Of a stretch of DNA of 31,488 bases, positions 24,126 through 31,488 are shown piece by piece. Made by a program: the position numbers and the translations under genes. This stretch comes from JARRKU01 sp050288425 (lineage in GTDB: Bacteria; Desulfobacterota; Desulfobacteria; Desulfobacterales; Desulfosarcinaceae), in contig JBNKDU010000043.1 in NCBI GenBank assembly GCA_050288425.1, forward strand, positions 1 to 31,488, written 5' to 3'. Under the pieces are notes generated by a model. That model ran no database searches. It was not told the DNA's origin and saw only the letters and a program-made list of their open reading frames with translations. Position 1 is the stretch's first letter, and each line of letters starts with the position of its first letter.

Positions 24126-24926
24126 TTGCACCCCGTCCTCCAACGCATCCTGGTGCGTGGCGCCGACGCATGGATCGAGCGCCGGTCCCCACCGGCGCCT
24201 TCCCCTTCCCGGCTGTCCCGATGCCGGCTCATCGCCCATCGCGGCCAGCACGACAACCGAACCTGCCTGGAAAACACCGTGCCGGCCTTCGATCTTGCCG
24301 CCGGAGCGGGTGTATGGGGCATCGAGCTGGATATCCGCTGGACCCGCGACCTGGAGCCCGTGGTCTTCCATGACCCGGACCTGCGGCGAATGTTCGGCGG
24401 CGACCGGCGGATCGCCGATTTCAGCCTGACCCGGCTTCACGAGTGTTATCCGGACATCCCCAGCCTCGCCCGGGTGGTGGAGCGCTTCGGCGGACGGGTC
24501 CATTTGATGATCGAGATCAAGCAGGCGCCCTGGCGGGACCGGGTCCGGCAGGTCGGCCGGCTGCAGGAAATCCTGCGTCCGCTGGCGCCGGGAATCGATT
24601 TTCACCTCATTACCCTGCATCCGGAAATGCTGTTGCCCTTTGCCGACCTGCCGCCGGCAGTCCTGGCGGTGGTGGCCGATCCCTGGCCCGCCCGCTACAG
24701 CCGCTGGGTCCTGGACCATGGATGGGGCGGCATCTGCGGCCATTTCCTCCTGGTGACACAGTCGATGATCCGAAGCCATCAGGAGCGGGGCCAGGCCGTG
24801 GGCACCGGATTCGCCCGTTCGCGGCAATGCCTGTTCCGGGAATTGAACCGGGGGATCGACTGGATCTTCTCCAACGACGCCGTGGGCCTGCAGGCCGTGG
24901 TGGACCGGTGGAGAGAAGATGTATGA
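24126..24926 (+). CDS. Glycerophosphodiester phosphodiesterase (GDPD family), TTG start
   Basis: A 266-residue phosphodiesterase that splits glycerophosphodiesters to glycerol-3-phosphate and an alcohol. Catalytic and metal residues are visible: H38-R-G (LIAHRG), E50 in CLENTVPAF, E67 and D69 (GIELDIRWTRD), H82 (VVFHDPD) and E-x-K in MIEIKQ. The start is a TTG at 24126, supported by AAGGAA and by the lack of any earlier ATG in the 17-bp gap after the stress-protein gene. No signal peptide is visible, so it is cytoplasmic. The middle region is shorter than in many members, and the end (IDWIFSNDAVGLQAVVDRW) is typical. Specific substrate unknown. Confidence 0.9.
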   Translation: MHPVLQRILVRGADAWIERRSPPAPSPSRLSRCRLIAHRGQHDNRTCLENTVPAFDLAAGAGVWGIELDIRWTRDLEPVVFHDPDLRRMFGGDRRIADFSLTRLHECYPDIPSLARVVERFGGRVHLMIEIKQAPWRDRVRQVGRLQEILRPLAPGIDFHLITLHPEMLLPFADLPPAVLAVVADPWPARYSRWVLDHGWGGICGHFLLVTQSMIRSHQERGQAVGTGFARSRQCLFRELNRGIDWIFSNDAVGLQAVVDRWREDV

Positions 24927-24982
24927 TCGAAGGTTCGCACAGAAATTGTTTGAAGTATCGGAGAGTTTCCCCCGAAGCCGAC

Positions 24983-25174
24983 GCCGGAAGATGGGGGCTT
25001 TCCGGGACTGCTCCGCTCCCGGCCTGGTGATTTCAACCGGTTATCCATGGGGGCATTCCTGCCCCCTCCCCTGTCGGCGCCCGGTAGCGCCGCAGGGGTC
25101 TCCCCCATAGATAACCGGTTGAAATCACGAAGGCCTCCCGCTCATGCAGCCCCGGAAAGCCCCCATCCTCCGGC
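24983..25174. repeat. 192-bp imperfect inverted repeat (palindromic element)
   Basis: The outer arm CCGGAAGATGGGGGCTTTCC (from 24984) is mirrored near 25151-25173 with one mismatch. The inner arm GTGATTTCAACCGGTTATC is mirrored at about 25107-25130. The centre holds two smaller hairpins (GGGGGC/GCCCCC and CCCCTG...GGCGC/GCGCC...CAGGGG). AGTTTCCC occurs directly on both sides (24964-24971 and 25194-25201), possibly a target duplication. No coding sequence. It resembles a MITE or large REP-type unit; family unknown. Confidence 0.7.
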
Positions 25175-25201
25175 TTATGCGAACAGCAACGAAAGTTTCC
25201 C

Positions 25202-25387
25202 GAACCCTTAAGGCTCGCGTAAAAATAACTTCACATTTTTAGATGTTGAGGCGCCTACGGGTAAATCTGTCAGGCAGGAGGCATCGGCGTATAAAAAGAT
25301 GAGTTATCCCTAACGTTGCAAATGCCGGAGGGCTTCAGAGCCAAGGGTGCAGCCGTAGTCAATCTGCTGCAAGCCCGTGCAACGCCG
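25202..25387. other. Noncoding segment with local structure after the YVTN gene
   Basis: No supportable gene. An inverted pair CGTTGCA/TGCAACG at about 25313-25319 and 25379-25385 encloses internal complementary stretches (GGGCT/AGCC, GTGCAGC/GCTGCA). It could be a folded transcript end of the minus-strand propeller gene, whose stop is at 25388, or a dispersed repeat. The phrase around 25217-25230 (GTAAAAATAACTTC) is AT-rich compared with its surroundings. Confidence 0.35.
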
Positions 25388-26761
25388 TTACTTACGCCCT
25401 TCGGATAGAAGTACGCCGATGAAGCACCAGGTGAAGCCGCCTTCTTCGGTGAGGGCGTCGGACTCTGCGGAGAAAGCCGAATCGGCGGCTTCGTTGAAGG
25501 ATTGCACCCGATAATGGTAGGTGGTGTTGTCCTGCAGGCCGCCGTCGTTGAAGGAGGTCGCATCGGCGGATACCGATGCGATGCGGGTGAATTCGGTATC
25601 TTCGTCCCTGCGCCGCTCGATGCGGAAGCCGGTTTCGTCGTCGCTGTTGTCCGTCCAGGCCAGTTCGATCTCGTCCGAGGATTGGGTGGTGGCCGTCAGG
25701 TCGGTGGGGGCGACGGGGGGCGGACCACCGATGAAAGCGCCCAGTGAAAAGGCGTCGATGATCGCGTCGGTATCGCCGACCTGGGTCGCCGTCAGGTCCA
25801 CCATATCGATTCTGGTGATGGAATTGGCGCCCTGGTTGACCACATAGGCGAAATCGCCGTTTCTGGGCGCCGCCACCCCCCGGGGCTGATCGCCCACATT
25901 GAAGGTATTCCGAATGGTCTGGGTATCCGGACTGATCACCACCACCGTATCCAGGCTGCTGTTGGTCACATAGACGAAGTCGCCTTCCCCGCCCACGGCC
26001 ACTCCCCAGGGTTCACTGGCGATATTGAAATCGCTATCCATCGGCAAGGTGTTCACTACGGCGTTGTCGCTGGTCTGGATAATGGTCACGGTGTCGCCGC
26101 CGCTGTTGGCCACGTAAACGAAACGGCCGTCCGGGGTCACGGCGATGCCCACCGGATCCAGGTCCACGTCCAGGGTGGCTTCGAGGGTGGCGGTGGTTCC
26201 GTCATCGGAGATCACCGATACGGTATTGGCGGTATTGTTGGTCACGTAGACATGGTTGAGATCCGCTGTTTCATCGTAAAAGGCGGCCACACCCATGGGG
26301 CCCTCGCCGGTCTCGATGGCGGCGCCGCTGACCGCCCGGGTGGCCAGATCGATTCGCGACAGGTCGTTGTCGCCGAAATTGGCCACGTAGGCGAAGCGGC
26401 CCCTGGAATCCACGGCCACCCCCCGGGGATCGATCCCCACGGTACGGTTGATCTGGCTTCCGCCCAACCCGAAACCGCTGGTGGAGATCAGGGTCAGGGT
26501 CCCCTCGGTTTCACCGGTGAGATTATCCACATCGCCCCGGCGGGTCACCAGCAGATCGTTCCCGCTGGGGGTCACCGCCACGCCGAAGGTCGTATTGGTG
26601 CTGTCCAGGGCCACCCGGGTGAAGATCTCATCCGTGGAATCCACCCGGGTGATATTGCCGTCGCCTTCGGGGATGAAGGCCAGGGTCTGGGCCGGGGCCG
26701 GATGGGCAACGAGGCAAAGGGAGAGTATAACCAGCAGTCCGCAGAACAGGCAGCGATTCAT
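25388..26761 (-). CDS. Secreted YVTN beta-propeller/FN3 protein with CFI tail
   Basis: A 457-residue exported protein. Two ATGs lie six bases apart; GGAGG is seven bases before the second (26761) but only one before the first, so the second is the better start. Signal peptide cleavage near APA. Residues ~25-335 form a seven-fold-like YVTN propeller: VAVDSRGRFAYVANFGDN, VYVTNNTANTVSVI, IAVTPDGRFVYVANSGGD, VYVTNSSLDTVVVI, AYVVNQGANSITRI. An FN3 domain follows (~345-435: PTDLTATTQSSDEIELAW). The C-terminus reads GGFTWCFIGVLLSEGRK, the same Cys-Phe-Ile plus Leu-Leu plus Gly-Arg layout as the subtilase at 18872. It is probably exported and anchored through that tail (inference). Binding partner unknown. 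Confidence 0.85.
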   Translation of the reverse strand: MNRCLFCGLLVILSLCLVAHPAPAQTLAFIPEGDGNITRVDSTDEIFTRVALDSTNTTFGVAVTPSGNDLLVTRRGDVDNLTGETEGTLTLISTSGFGLGGSQINRTVGIDPRGVAVDSRGRFAYVANFGDNDLSRIDLATRAVSGAAIETGEGPMGVAAFYDETADLNHVYVTNNTANTVSVISDDGTTATLEATLDVDLDPVGIAVTPDGRFVYVANSGGDTVTIIQTSDNAVVNTLPMDSDFNIASEPWGVAVGGEGDFVYVTNSSLDTVVVISPDTQTIRNTFNVGDQPRGVAAPRNGDFAYVVNQGANSITRIDMVDLTATQVGDTDAIIDAFSLGAFIGGPPPVAPTDLTATTQSSDEIELAWTDNSDDETGFRIERRRDEDTEFTRIASVSADATSFNDGGLQDNTTYHYRVQSFNEAADSAFSAESDALTEEGGFTWCFIGVLLSEGRK

Positions 26762-26916
26762 CTTCATTCCTCCAGGGCAGCCAAAGATTTGAAGCAGGCG
26801 TCACGTCATGCGCCGACACGAAGCGGTTGGATGGCTCTCTTCTTGTAGCCCAACTTCCCGGCATATTCAAGACATCGGGATTGCAGGGCAATCTCCTGAA
26901 TCCGGATTTAGAAGCC

Positions 26917-27022
26917 GGCGGAGCGGGCAGGTAGTCTGCGCCCCACGCAATTTCGTTTTCGAGCGGTGTCGCCGCACGAAAACTCGTTGCTGACGGGGCG
27001 CAGACTACCTGCCCGCTCCGCC
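26917..27022. repeat. Long hairpin: perfect 28-bp arms, paired interior
   Basis: Positions 26917-26944 are the exact reverse complement of 26995-27022 (28 of 28; arm begins GGCGGAGCGGGCAGG). The interior also pairs: GCAA/TTGC and CGTTTTCG-a-GCGG/CCGC-a-CGAAAAC around a TGTCG loop near 26967-26971. The whole is a ~106-bp near-perfect hairpin between the propeller gene and mutY. It has no T-run, so it is more likely a palindromic mobile unit than an ordinary terminator. Confidence 0.85.
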
Positions 27023-27051
27023 TCCGGCACTGCTGTAGGCGATGGTCCTGA

Positions 27052-28182
27052 TCAGGATTGCAGGATTTTTTCGATGTGGGGCAGGGCCTTGTGCATGGCG
27101 CCGTGGAGGGGCAGTCGGCCGATCTCGTCCCATGTGACCCATCGGTGGGCCGCGGGGCCGTTGCGGGTGACGAATCCGCCGCGCCAGGGACAGGCATACA
27201 GGTCGAGACGCAGCTTGAAGTGGGTGTAGGTGTGGCGAATGGTGGCCAGTTTGGGGCCCGGTTCGACCGCCAGTCCGAGGATTTCACCGATTCTGGCGGC
27301 GCAGGCGACGGCGCCGTCCTCACCCGGCCCCAAATCGCCGCCGGGCAGTTCCCACAAACCGCCCAACAGACCTTCGGCGGGCCGCCGGGTCAGCAGCAGG
27401 CGCCCGTATCTGGTTACCGCGGCGGCCACCCGATGTCTCAGGGGCAGCGCCTTTCGGGTCTCCCGGCGGGGATATTCCGCCGTGCACTGGTTCCGGCCGG
27501 CACGACAAAAACGGATCAACGGGCAGGTCGCGCATCCCGGATCCCGGGGCGTGCACACCAGGGCGCCCAGTTCCATCACGGCCTGATTGTGATCGCCGGG
27601 TCGCGAGCGGTCCAACAGCTCATCGGCCAGCATTTGAAAGGATTTGTGGGCCGCGACCCGGTTCACGGGCCAATCCAGGCAGAAGAGCCGGGCCAGCACC
27701 CGTTTCACATTGCCGTCCACCACGGCATAGGCCGCGTCGTGGGCGATGCTCAGAACGGCGGCGGCGATGTAGTCGCCGATGCCGGGCAGCCGGCGCAACG
27801 CATCCCAGGTGTCGGGCAGTCGCCCGCGGTTCTCCTCGACGATCCGGCGCGCCGTCCGGTGCATGTTGCGGGCGCGGGCATAGTAACCCAGGCCTTCCCA
27901 GACCTTGAGCAGGGTCTGCCGGCGCGCGCGGGCCAGACTGGCGACATCGGGGAAACGCCGCATGAAGCGGTCGAAATAGGGTTCCACGGTCTCGACGCGG
28001 GTCTGCTGCAGCATCACTTCCGATACCCAGATGGCATACGGATCGCGCGTGCGGCGCCAGGGCAGATCGCGTTTGGCCCCGTCATACCAGCCGGCCAGCC
28101 GCCGGCGCAGGGCCGCCCGGGTCGCCGGGGCCACCGTCGGGAGCCTTACCTGCGCGGAGTTCCGATCGGCTTCGGCCTGCAT
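27052..28182 (-). CDS. mutY: A/G-specific adenine DNA glycosylase
   Basis: A 376-residue base-excision repair enzyme that removes adenine mispaired with 8-oxoguanine. The catalytic Glu is in SEVMLQQTRVETV. The helix-hairpin-helix is LRRLPGIGDYIAAAVLS, followed by the catalytic Asp in VDGNVKRVLAR. The iron-sulphur ligands CTPRDPGCATCPLIRFC show the standard C-x6-C-x2-C-x5-C spacing. A NUDIX-like recognition domain closes the protein (GLWELPGGDLGPGE, then IRHTYTHFKLRLDLYAC). I use the ATG at 28182; a GTG at 28203 would add only seven Gly/Pro-rich residues. The gene diverges from the HEAT/receiver gene. Family and function are secure. Confidence 0.95.
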   Translation of the reverse strand: MQAEADRNSAQVRLPTVAPATRAALRRRLAGWYDGAKRDLPWRRTRDPYAIWVSEVMLQQTRVETVEPYFDRFMRRFPDVASLARARRQTLLKVWEGLGYYARARNMHRTARRIVEENRGRLPDTWDALRRLPGIGDYIAAAVLSIAHDAAYAVVDGNVKRVLARLFCLDWPVNRVAAHKSFQMLADELLDRSRPGDHNQAVMELGALVCTPRDPGCATCPLIRFCRAGRNQCTAEYPRRETRKALPLRHRVAAAVTRYGRLLLTRRPAEGLLGGLWELPGGDLGPGEDGAVACAARIGEILGLAVEPGPKLATIRHTYTHFKLRLDLYACPWRGGFVTRNGPAAHRWVTWDEIGRLPLHGAMHKALPHIEKILQS

Positions 28183-28296
28183 CACCGGACCGCCCCCCCG
28201 CACGGGGAATCGCCGCCGTCCGGATTTCTCCTCAAGAACCGGTGTTCATCAACCGATAATTGCATTGGGTGCTCGTCTCCATGCGGTTTCGTCATG

Positions 28297-28313
28297 CGGG
28301 CATCGAATGCCCG
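28297..28313. repeat. 7-bp hairpin in the mutY/HEAT-receiver intergenic region
   Basis: CGGGCATCGAATGCCCG is a perfect 7-bp stem with a CGA loop in the 170-bp divergent region, ~60 bp before the HEAT/receiver start. It could be an operator or a leader hairpin. No promoter is clear. Confidence 0.4.
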
Positions 28314-28374
28314 GAGAAAGGCGGCGCAATCACCATCGACCGGTTCATAGCATACCCCGGCCGAAAGGAATACC

Positions 28375-30015
28375 ATGGTAGAAATCAATACCCGGCACTT
28401 CATAGAAGAACTGCGGTTCGACATCCAGACCAGCGACATGATCAAGGCACGGCTGGTGCTGGCCCATTTCGAAGAGGTCGATCCCCGGACCCAGAAATTG
28501 GCGCTTTTCGAGCTGAGCAAGGCCTCCGACACATTCGCCATTCCCCTGCTGGTGGGACTCCTGGCGAACCATCCCCGCCTGGGAGACGACCATCCGGGAC
28601 TCAAGGAGGTCCTCTACTCCAAGTGCCTGGACAACCCCGGGGCCCTGACCCATCTGCTGATGCGCGAATCCAAGCCCGAACACCGCGTGGTGCTGGCGGA
28701 AATCGCAGGCGAGATCCGTCTCGAGGAGGCGACGTCCGTACTGCTGGGTATTCTCAACGAGGCCCACGACGAGAAAGTGCTGCGCGCCGCCGTCAATGCC
28801 CTGGGCATGATCGGCGACGCCTCGGCCACCACTCCCATTTCCGAATTTCTCTATTCCGGCAGCGTGGAACTGATCATCGCCGCCATCCAGGCCCTGGGCC
28901 AGCTGGCCACCCCCACGGCCATCCAGCGGCTGGCGGAGAAACTGGGGGCCGACGGCGACCTGGACCAGATGATCCTCGACGTCTTCGCCTGTTCCCAGGA
29001 ACCCGAGGCCCTCGAACGGCTCAATGCCCAACTCTCGGCCCAGCAGGCCCACCTGCGCAATGCCGCCAAGCAATACCTCGCCGACATCGGTCCCAAGGCC
29101 GTGCCGGTCCTGATCCGCAATCTGCGCTATGACGATCCCGACCTGTTGATCCATACATTGAATGTCATCGGTGCCATCGGCGATGAGTCGGCCATCGCGC
29201 CGATCCGCAAACTGCTGCACAATGAACCCCGGGACCCCAACGTGCGCTTCGCGGCTTACGAGGCCCTGGGCATCCTGCCCACGGCCAAAGGCGCCTTCGC
29301 CCTGGCCCAGGGGCTCCACGATCCGGTGGACAATGTCCGCTCCGCCGCGGCCGGTGCCATCAACCACAATTACAACACCGTGCTGGCGGCCGGGATCAAG
29401 AACATCGTGCGGGACGAGAACGGCGATCGACGACCGGTGAGCCGCACCATCATGGATAGCGAATGCGACACCGTCTTCCTCGACCTGGTCCAGGAAGAAT
29501 CCTTCCGCGATTTCGCCGTGGAGTATCTGGGCCGGAAGGCCCATGCCGATACCCGCCGACACTACATCGAACTGCTGCGGGCCAATGGTGGAAGCGACAT
29601 GGCCGAACGCATCGAAGGCCGGTGCGCGGATCGATCCGCCGGCGGCCTCAAGGTCTTTGCCGTGGACGATTCCAAGACGATCCTGAACATCTACCGCAGC
29701 GTACTCCACAACCTGGGCTGCGAACCGATGCTTTTCGAGTTCCCGGCCGAGGCCATCGCCCAGGTGGAATTGCAAAGACCCGACCTGATCTTCACCGATC
29801 TGAACATGCCGGAGATCAACGGCGTGGAATTGACCCGCCGGGTGCGGGCCAAGTTCAACCGGGAACGGTTGCCCATCATCATGGTCACCACCCAGAACGA
29901 ATGCCAGGATATCGAATCCGCCCATGCCGCCGGTATCACGGCCGTCCTGCATAAGCCTTTCACCGAAGAGATGCTGCGCACGGCCATGGAAACGCATATG
30001 CAACAGGCAGCTTGA
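28375..30015 (+). CDS. HEAT-repeat protein with C-terminal CheY-like receiver
   Basis: A 546-residue cytoplasmic protein. Residues ~20-350 are tandem alpha-helical HEAT-type repeats (e.g. KVLRAAVNALGMIGDASATTPI, IAAIQALGQLATPTAIQRL, LIHTLNVIGAIGDESAIAPI, VRFAAYEALGIL). Residues ~426-546 are a receiver with all working residues: D431/D432 (VFAVDDSKT), D475 (LIFTDLNMPE), T505 (IIMVTTQ) and K527 (VLHKPF). It is phosphorylatable in principle. No DNA-binding output domain is present, so the HEAT scaffold is the likely effector. AAGGAA precedes the ATG. No histidine kinase is next to it. The 3' end is convergent with the rhodanese gene, four bases apart. Pathway unknown. Confidence 0.9.
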   Translation: MVEINTRHFIEELRFDIQTSDMIKARLVLAHFEEVDPRTQKLALFELSKASDTFAIPLLVGLLANHPRLGDDHPGLKEVLYSKCLDNPGALTHLLMRESKPEHRVVLAEIAGEIRLEEATSVLLGILNEAHDEKVLRAAVNALGMIGDASATTPISEFLYSGSVELIIAAIQALGQLATPTAIQRLAEKLGADGDLDQMILDVFACSQEPEALERLNAQLSAQQAHLRNAAKQYLADIGPKAVPVLIRNLRYDDPDLLIHTLNVIGAIGDESAIAPIRKLLHNEPRDPNVRFAAYEALGILPTAKGAFALAQGLHDPVDNVRSAAAGAINHNYNTVLAAGIKNIVRDENGDRRPVSRTIMDSECDTVFLDLVQEESFRDFAVEYLGRKAHADTRRHYIELLRANGGSDMAERIEGRCADRSAGGLKVFAVDDSKTILNIYRSVLHNLGCEPMLFEFPAEAIAQVELQRPDLIFTDLNMPEINGVELTRRVRAKFNRERLPIIMVTTQNECQDIESAHAAGITAVLHKPFTEEMLRTAMETHMQQAA

Positions 30016-30019
30016 TGCC

Positions 30020-30835
30020 CTAGGGGCAGCCGTCAATGGCCCGGGCCAAAGACTGCATGTGCTGCTTCTCGGCCTGGGCAATGGTCATGAAGGCTTCCCG
30101 GGCATCGGGTGCGATGGTTTGGTCGGCCATGCAGCGGTAAAGATCGAAGGCGGCATGTTCGATCTGCAGGGCCAACTCGATCAATCCTAAGCAGACGTGT
30201 CCCCGGATATCGCCGACTTTCTCCAAGGCCGCTTCCAGGGGGATGCCACCCTCCATCACGTCGCCGGTCAGGCGGTCAAAGCAATCTTCAAACGTATCCT
30301 TGTCGGCCTCCAGCTGCTGCCGGATATGGAAGACGGTTTTGGCGTGGCCGATTTCCGCCTTGGCCAGATCGGCAAATACCCCCACCCAAGGTTGATCCGG
30401 ATACTGATCGCGGATATGCGTGTAAAAATTGAGCGCCCCCTTTTCCAGATTCATCGCGATTTCCAGCATTTCAATCGGCGTGCCCAGGGTCTCGAAAAGT
30501 TGAACCCGCGGTTGGTCTGATGCCACGGCTCCATCCCAGGCCAGCATGCCGCCGGCCAGGTTATAAAGCGTGCCTTGAGCAATGGCTTCATCCTCGACCA
30601 TGGCGGCGGCAGCCATGGATCGACCGCCGCTATGGCAATAGAAAACAAGCTCTTGCTCCTGTGGCAAGGTTTCCATGCCCTGCACCAGCCGGGGCAGAGG
30701 GATGAGACGGGCGCCCGGAATGTGCCCGTATGCATACTCTCCGGGCTGGCGCACATCGATCAGGGTGTAAGCTTTCTCATGATGCTGCTGGATGAATTGC
30801 CGCAGTTCTTCAGGCGTCAAGTCGACGATGCTCAC
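30020..30835 (-). CDS. Rhodanese fused to ferritin-like (rubrerythrin-type) domain, GTG start
   Basis: A 271-residue cytoplasmic two-domain protein. Residues 1-~105 are a rhodanese with the active-site loop YCHSGGRS (Cys67), YTLIDVRQPGEYAYGHIPGA and LYNLAGGMLAWDGA. Residues ~115-265 are a four-helix ferritin-like domain with metal ligands in the pattern E131 (NLEKGALNFY), E161-x2-H164 (KAEIGHAK), E226 (IEHAAFDLY) and E256-x2-H259 (AQAEKQHM). The start is GTG at 30835, with AAGGAG six bases upstream; it overlaps the stop of the YyaL-type gene as GTGA. A role in sulfur or peroxide handling is plausible for this pairing but not shown. It is convergent with the HEAT/receiver gene. Confidence 0.9.
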   Translation of the reverse strand: MSIVDLTPEELRQFIQQHHEKAYTLIDVRQPGEYAYGHIPGARLIPLPRLVQGMETLPQEQELVFYCHSGGRSMAAAAMVEDEAIAQGTLYNLAGGMLAWDGAVASDQPRVQLFETLGTPIEMLEIAMNLEKGALNFYTHIRDQYPDQPWVGVFADLAKAEIGHAKTVFHIRQQLEADKDTFEDCFDRLTGDVMEGGIPLEAALEKVGDIRGHVCLGLIELALQIEHAAFDLYRCMADQTIAPDAREAFMTIAQAEKQHMQSLARAIDGCP

Positions 30836-31488
30836 GAAGTGCTCCTTTGATTGGGTGTTTGGGTATCGGATCGCTCCGGACCGCCCGCTGCCACCACTTC
30901 CTGACCGGGCCGCAGCGCCAGATCCAGACCATTTAAAAAATGCGTAAAGACCGCGGGCTGTCTGGAAACCGGATGGGCGAAGGCATTGGCCAACATCTGG
31001 GCGCGTGCTTCAAATTGGGGGTTTCCGGTCAACCGGCTGAGCCACACCAAATTGGACAGGGCCACTGAATTGGACGACGGCAAGGCACCGTCGTAAAGCT
31101 CTTTGGGCCTTATGGGCAGCTCCTTTTCGGTTTCAGCGGTCAAAAAGTAGCCAGCCGATGTTCGATCCCAAAACCCGGCATCCATTTTGGCTTGCAGCTC
31201 CAGGGACCATTCCAGCAGACGCGTATCACCGGTACTTCGGTAAAGTTCGATCAGGCCCATGATCAAAAAGGCATAGTCGCCGGCCTGCCCTGCAATGGCG
31301 GCCTGGCCGTCTCGATAGCGGTGCAGCAGGCCCCCGGTTTGATCCACCAACTTGGATCGAATGAAGGCAACGGCAACCTGGGCTGCCCCTGCGTAGACTT
31401 CGCTCCCCAATACCCGCGCGCCTACCGCCAGAGCGGCGATCATCAGACCATTCCAGTCGGTCAGAATCTTGTCGTCTTTCAGGGGGGC
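30832..31488 (-). CDS. YyaL-type (thioredoxin-domain, six-hairpin) protein, C-terminal part
   Basis: Only the last 218 residues are in the window; the frame is open to the edge, reading APLKDDKILTDWNGLMIAAL, the conserved entry into the (alpha/alpha)6 domain of YyaL/SPATA20-like proteins. AIAGQAGDYAFLIMGLIELY and LYDGALPSSNSVALSNLVWL are also typical. Family members normally continue ~90-100 residues past the DTQ motif. Here the chain ends soon after SDTQT with PNQRSTS, immediately at the rhodanese-ferritin start, so the natural C-terminus seems to be missing. The stop overlaps the downstream GTG. Enzymatic role of the family is poorly defined. Confidence 0.8.
   Translation of the reverse strand, partial: APLKDDKILTDWNGLMIAALAVGARVLGSEVYAGAAQVAVAFIRSKLVDQTGGLLHRYRDGQAAIAGQAGDYAFLIMGLIELYRSTGDTRLLEWSLELQAKMDAGFWDRTSAGYFLTAETEKELPIRPKELYDGALPSSNSVALSNLVWLSRLTGNPQFEARAQMLANAFAHPVSRQPAVFTHFLNGLDLALRPGQEVVAAGGPERSDTQTPNQRSTS

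Noticed and set aside
27058..30081. ORFs opposite mutY (430 codons) and opposite the HEAT/receiver gene (578 codons)
   Set aside because: Low-complexity composition with no motifs, and complete overlap with genes of certain identity.

Overview
The window is GC-rich, densely coding chromosomal DNA from a Gram-negative bacterium. Evidence for an outer membrane is a protein with an OmpA-type domain and a long beta-barrel-like C-terminus, plus many signal peptides. Strong Shine-Dalgarno sites, a sigma-54 promoter next to a sigma-54 activator gene, a REP-associated transposase and Gly-rich 'CFI' protein tails fit a deltaproteobacterial (Desulfobacterota, Desulfosarcina-like) host. That assignment is an inference from gene style, not a match.

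Layout. Positions 1-2140 hold a 5'-truncated MFS transporter convergent with a metallo-beta-lactamase-fold hydrolase. Positions 2140-5190 are a disturbed, partly AT-rich patch: two decayed gene ends, a REP-type Y1 transposase between perfect 19-bp inverted repeats with extra REP copies beside it, a small unknown gene, and a secreted Sel1-repeat protein. A PNPOx-fold flavoprotein follows (5196-5669).

The centre (5740-18615, minus strand) is one coherent locus. A sigma-54 activator whose receiver domain has lost its phospho-acceptor lies upstream of a six-gene operon. The operon encodes a small receiver-like protein, four exported proteins with DUF11-type (TIGR01451-like) beta-sandwich domains, and a 1979-residue protein that joins DUF11, SdrD/CNA-B-like, OmpA and barrel-like regions. 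Between the activator and the operon sit a good -24/-12 promoter and two tandem palindromes of shared consensus TCCnGGATCCnGGA, likely the activator's binding sites. Diverging from the activator is a secreted subtilase with a jelly-roll-like insert in its catalytic domain, an FN3 domain and a Gly-rich CFI tail. I read this as a regulated cell-surface assembly locus, and it is the best candidate for an undescribed system here.

The right third (21065-31488) is mixed: a HAD phosphatase fused to an AIR-synthase/HypE-like domain; a tandem array of ~117-bp hairpin-forming repeats; a UspA-type protein followed by a glycerophosphodiesterase; a 192-bp imperfect inverted repeat; a YVTN-propeller/FN3 secreted protein with a second CFI tail; a ~106-bp hairpin element; mutY; a HEAT-repeat/receiver fusion; a rhodanese/ferritin-like fusion; and the C-terminal part of a YyaL-type protein that runs off the window.

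All calls are by eye, from motifs and translation. No database search was run.
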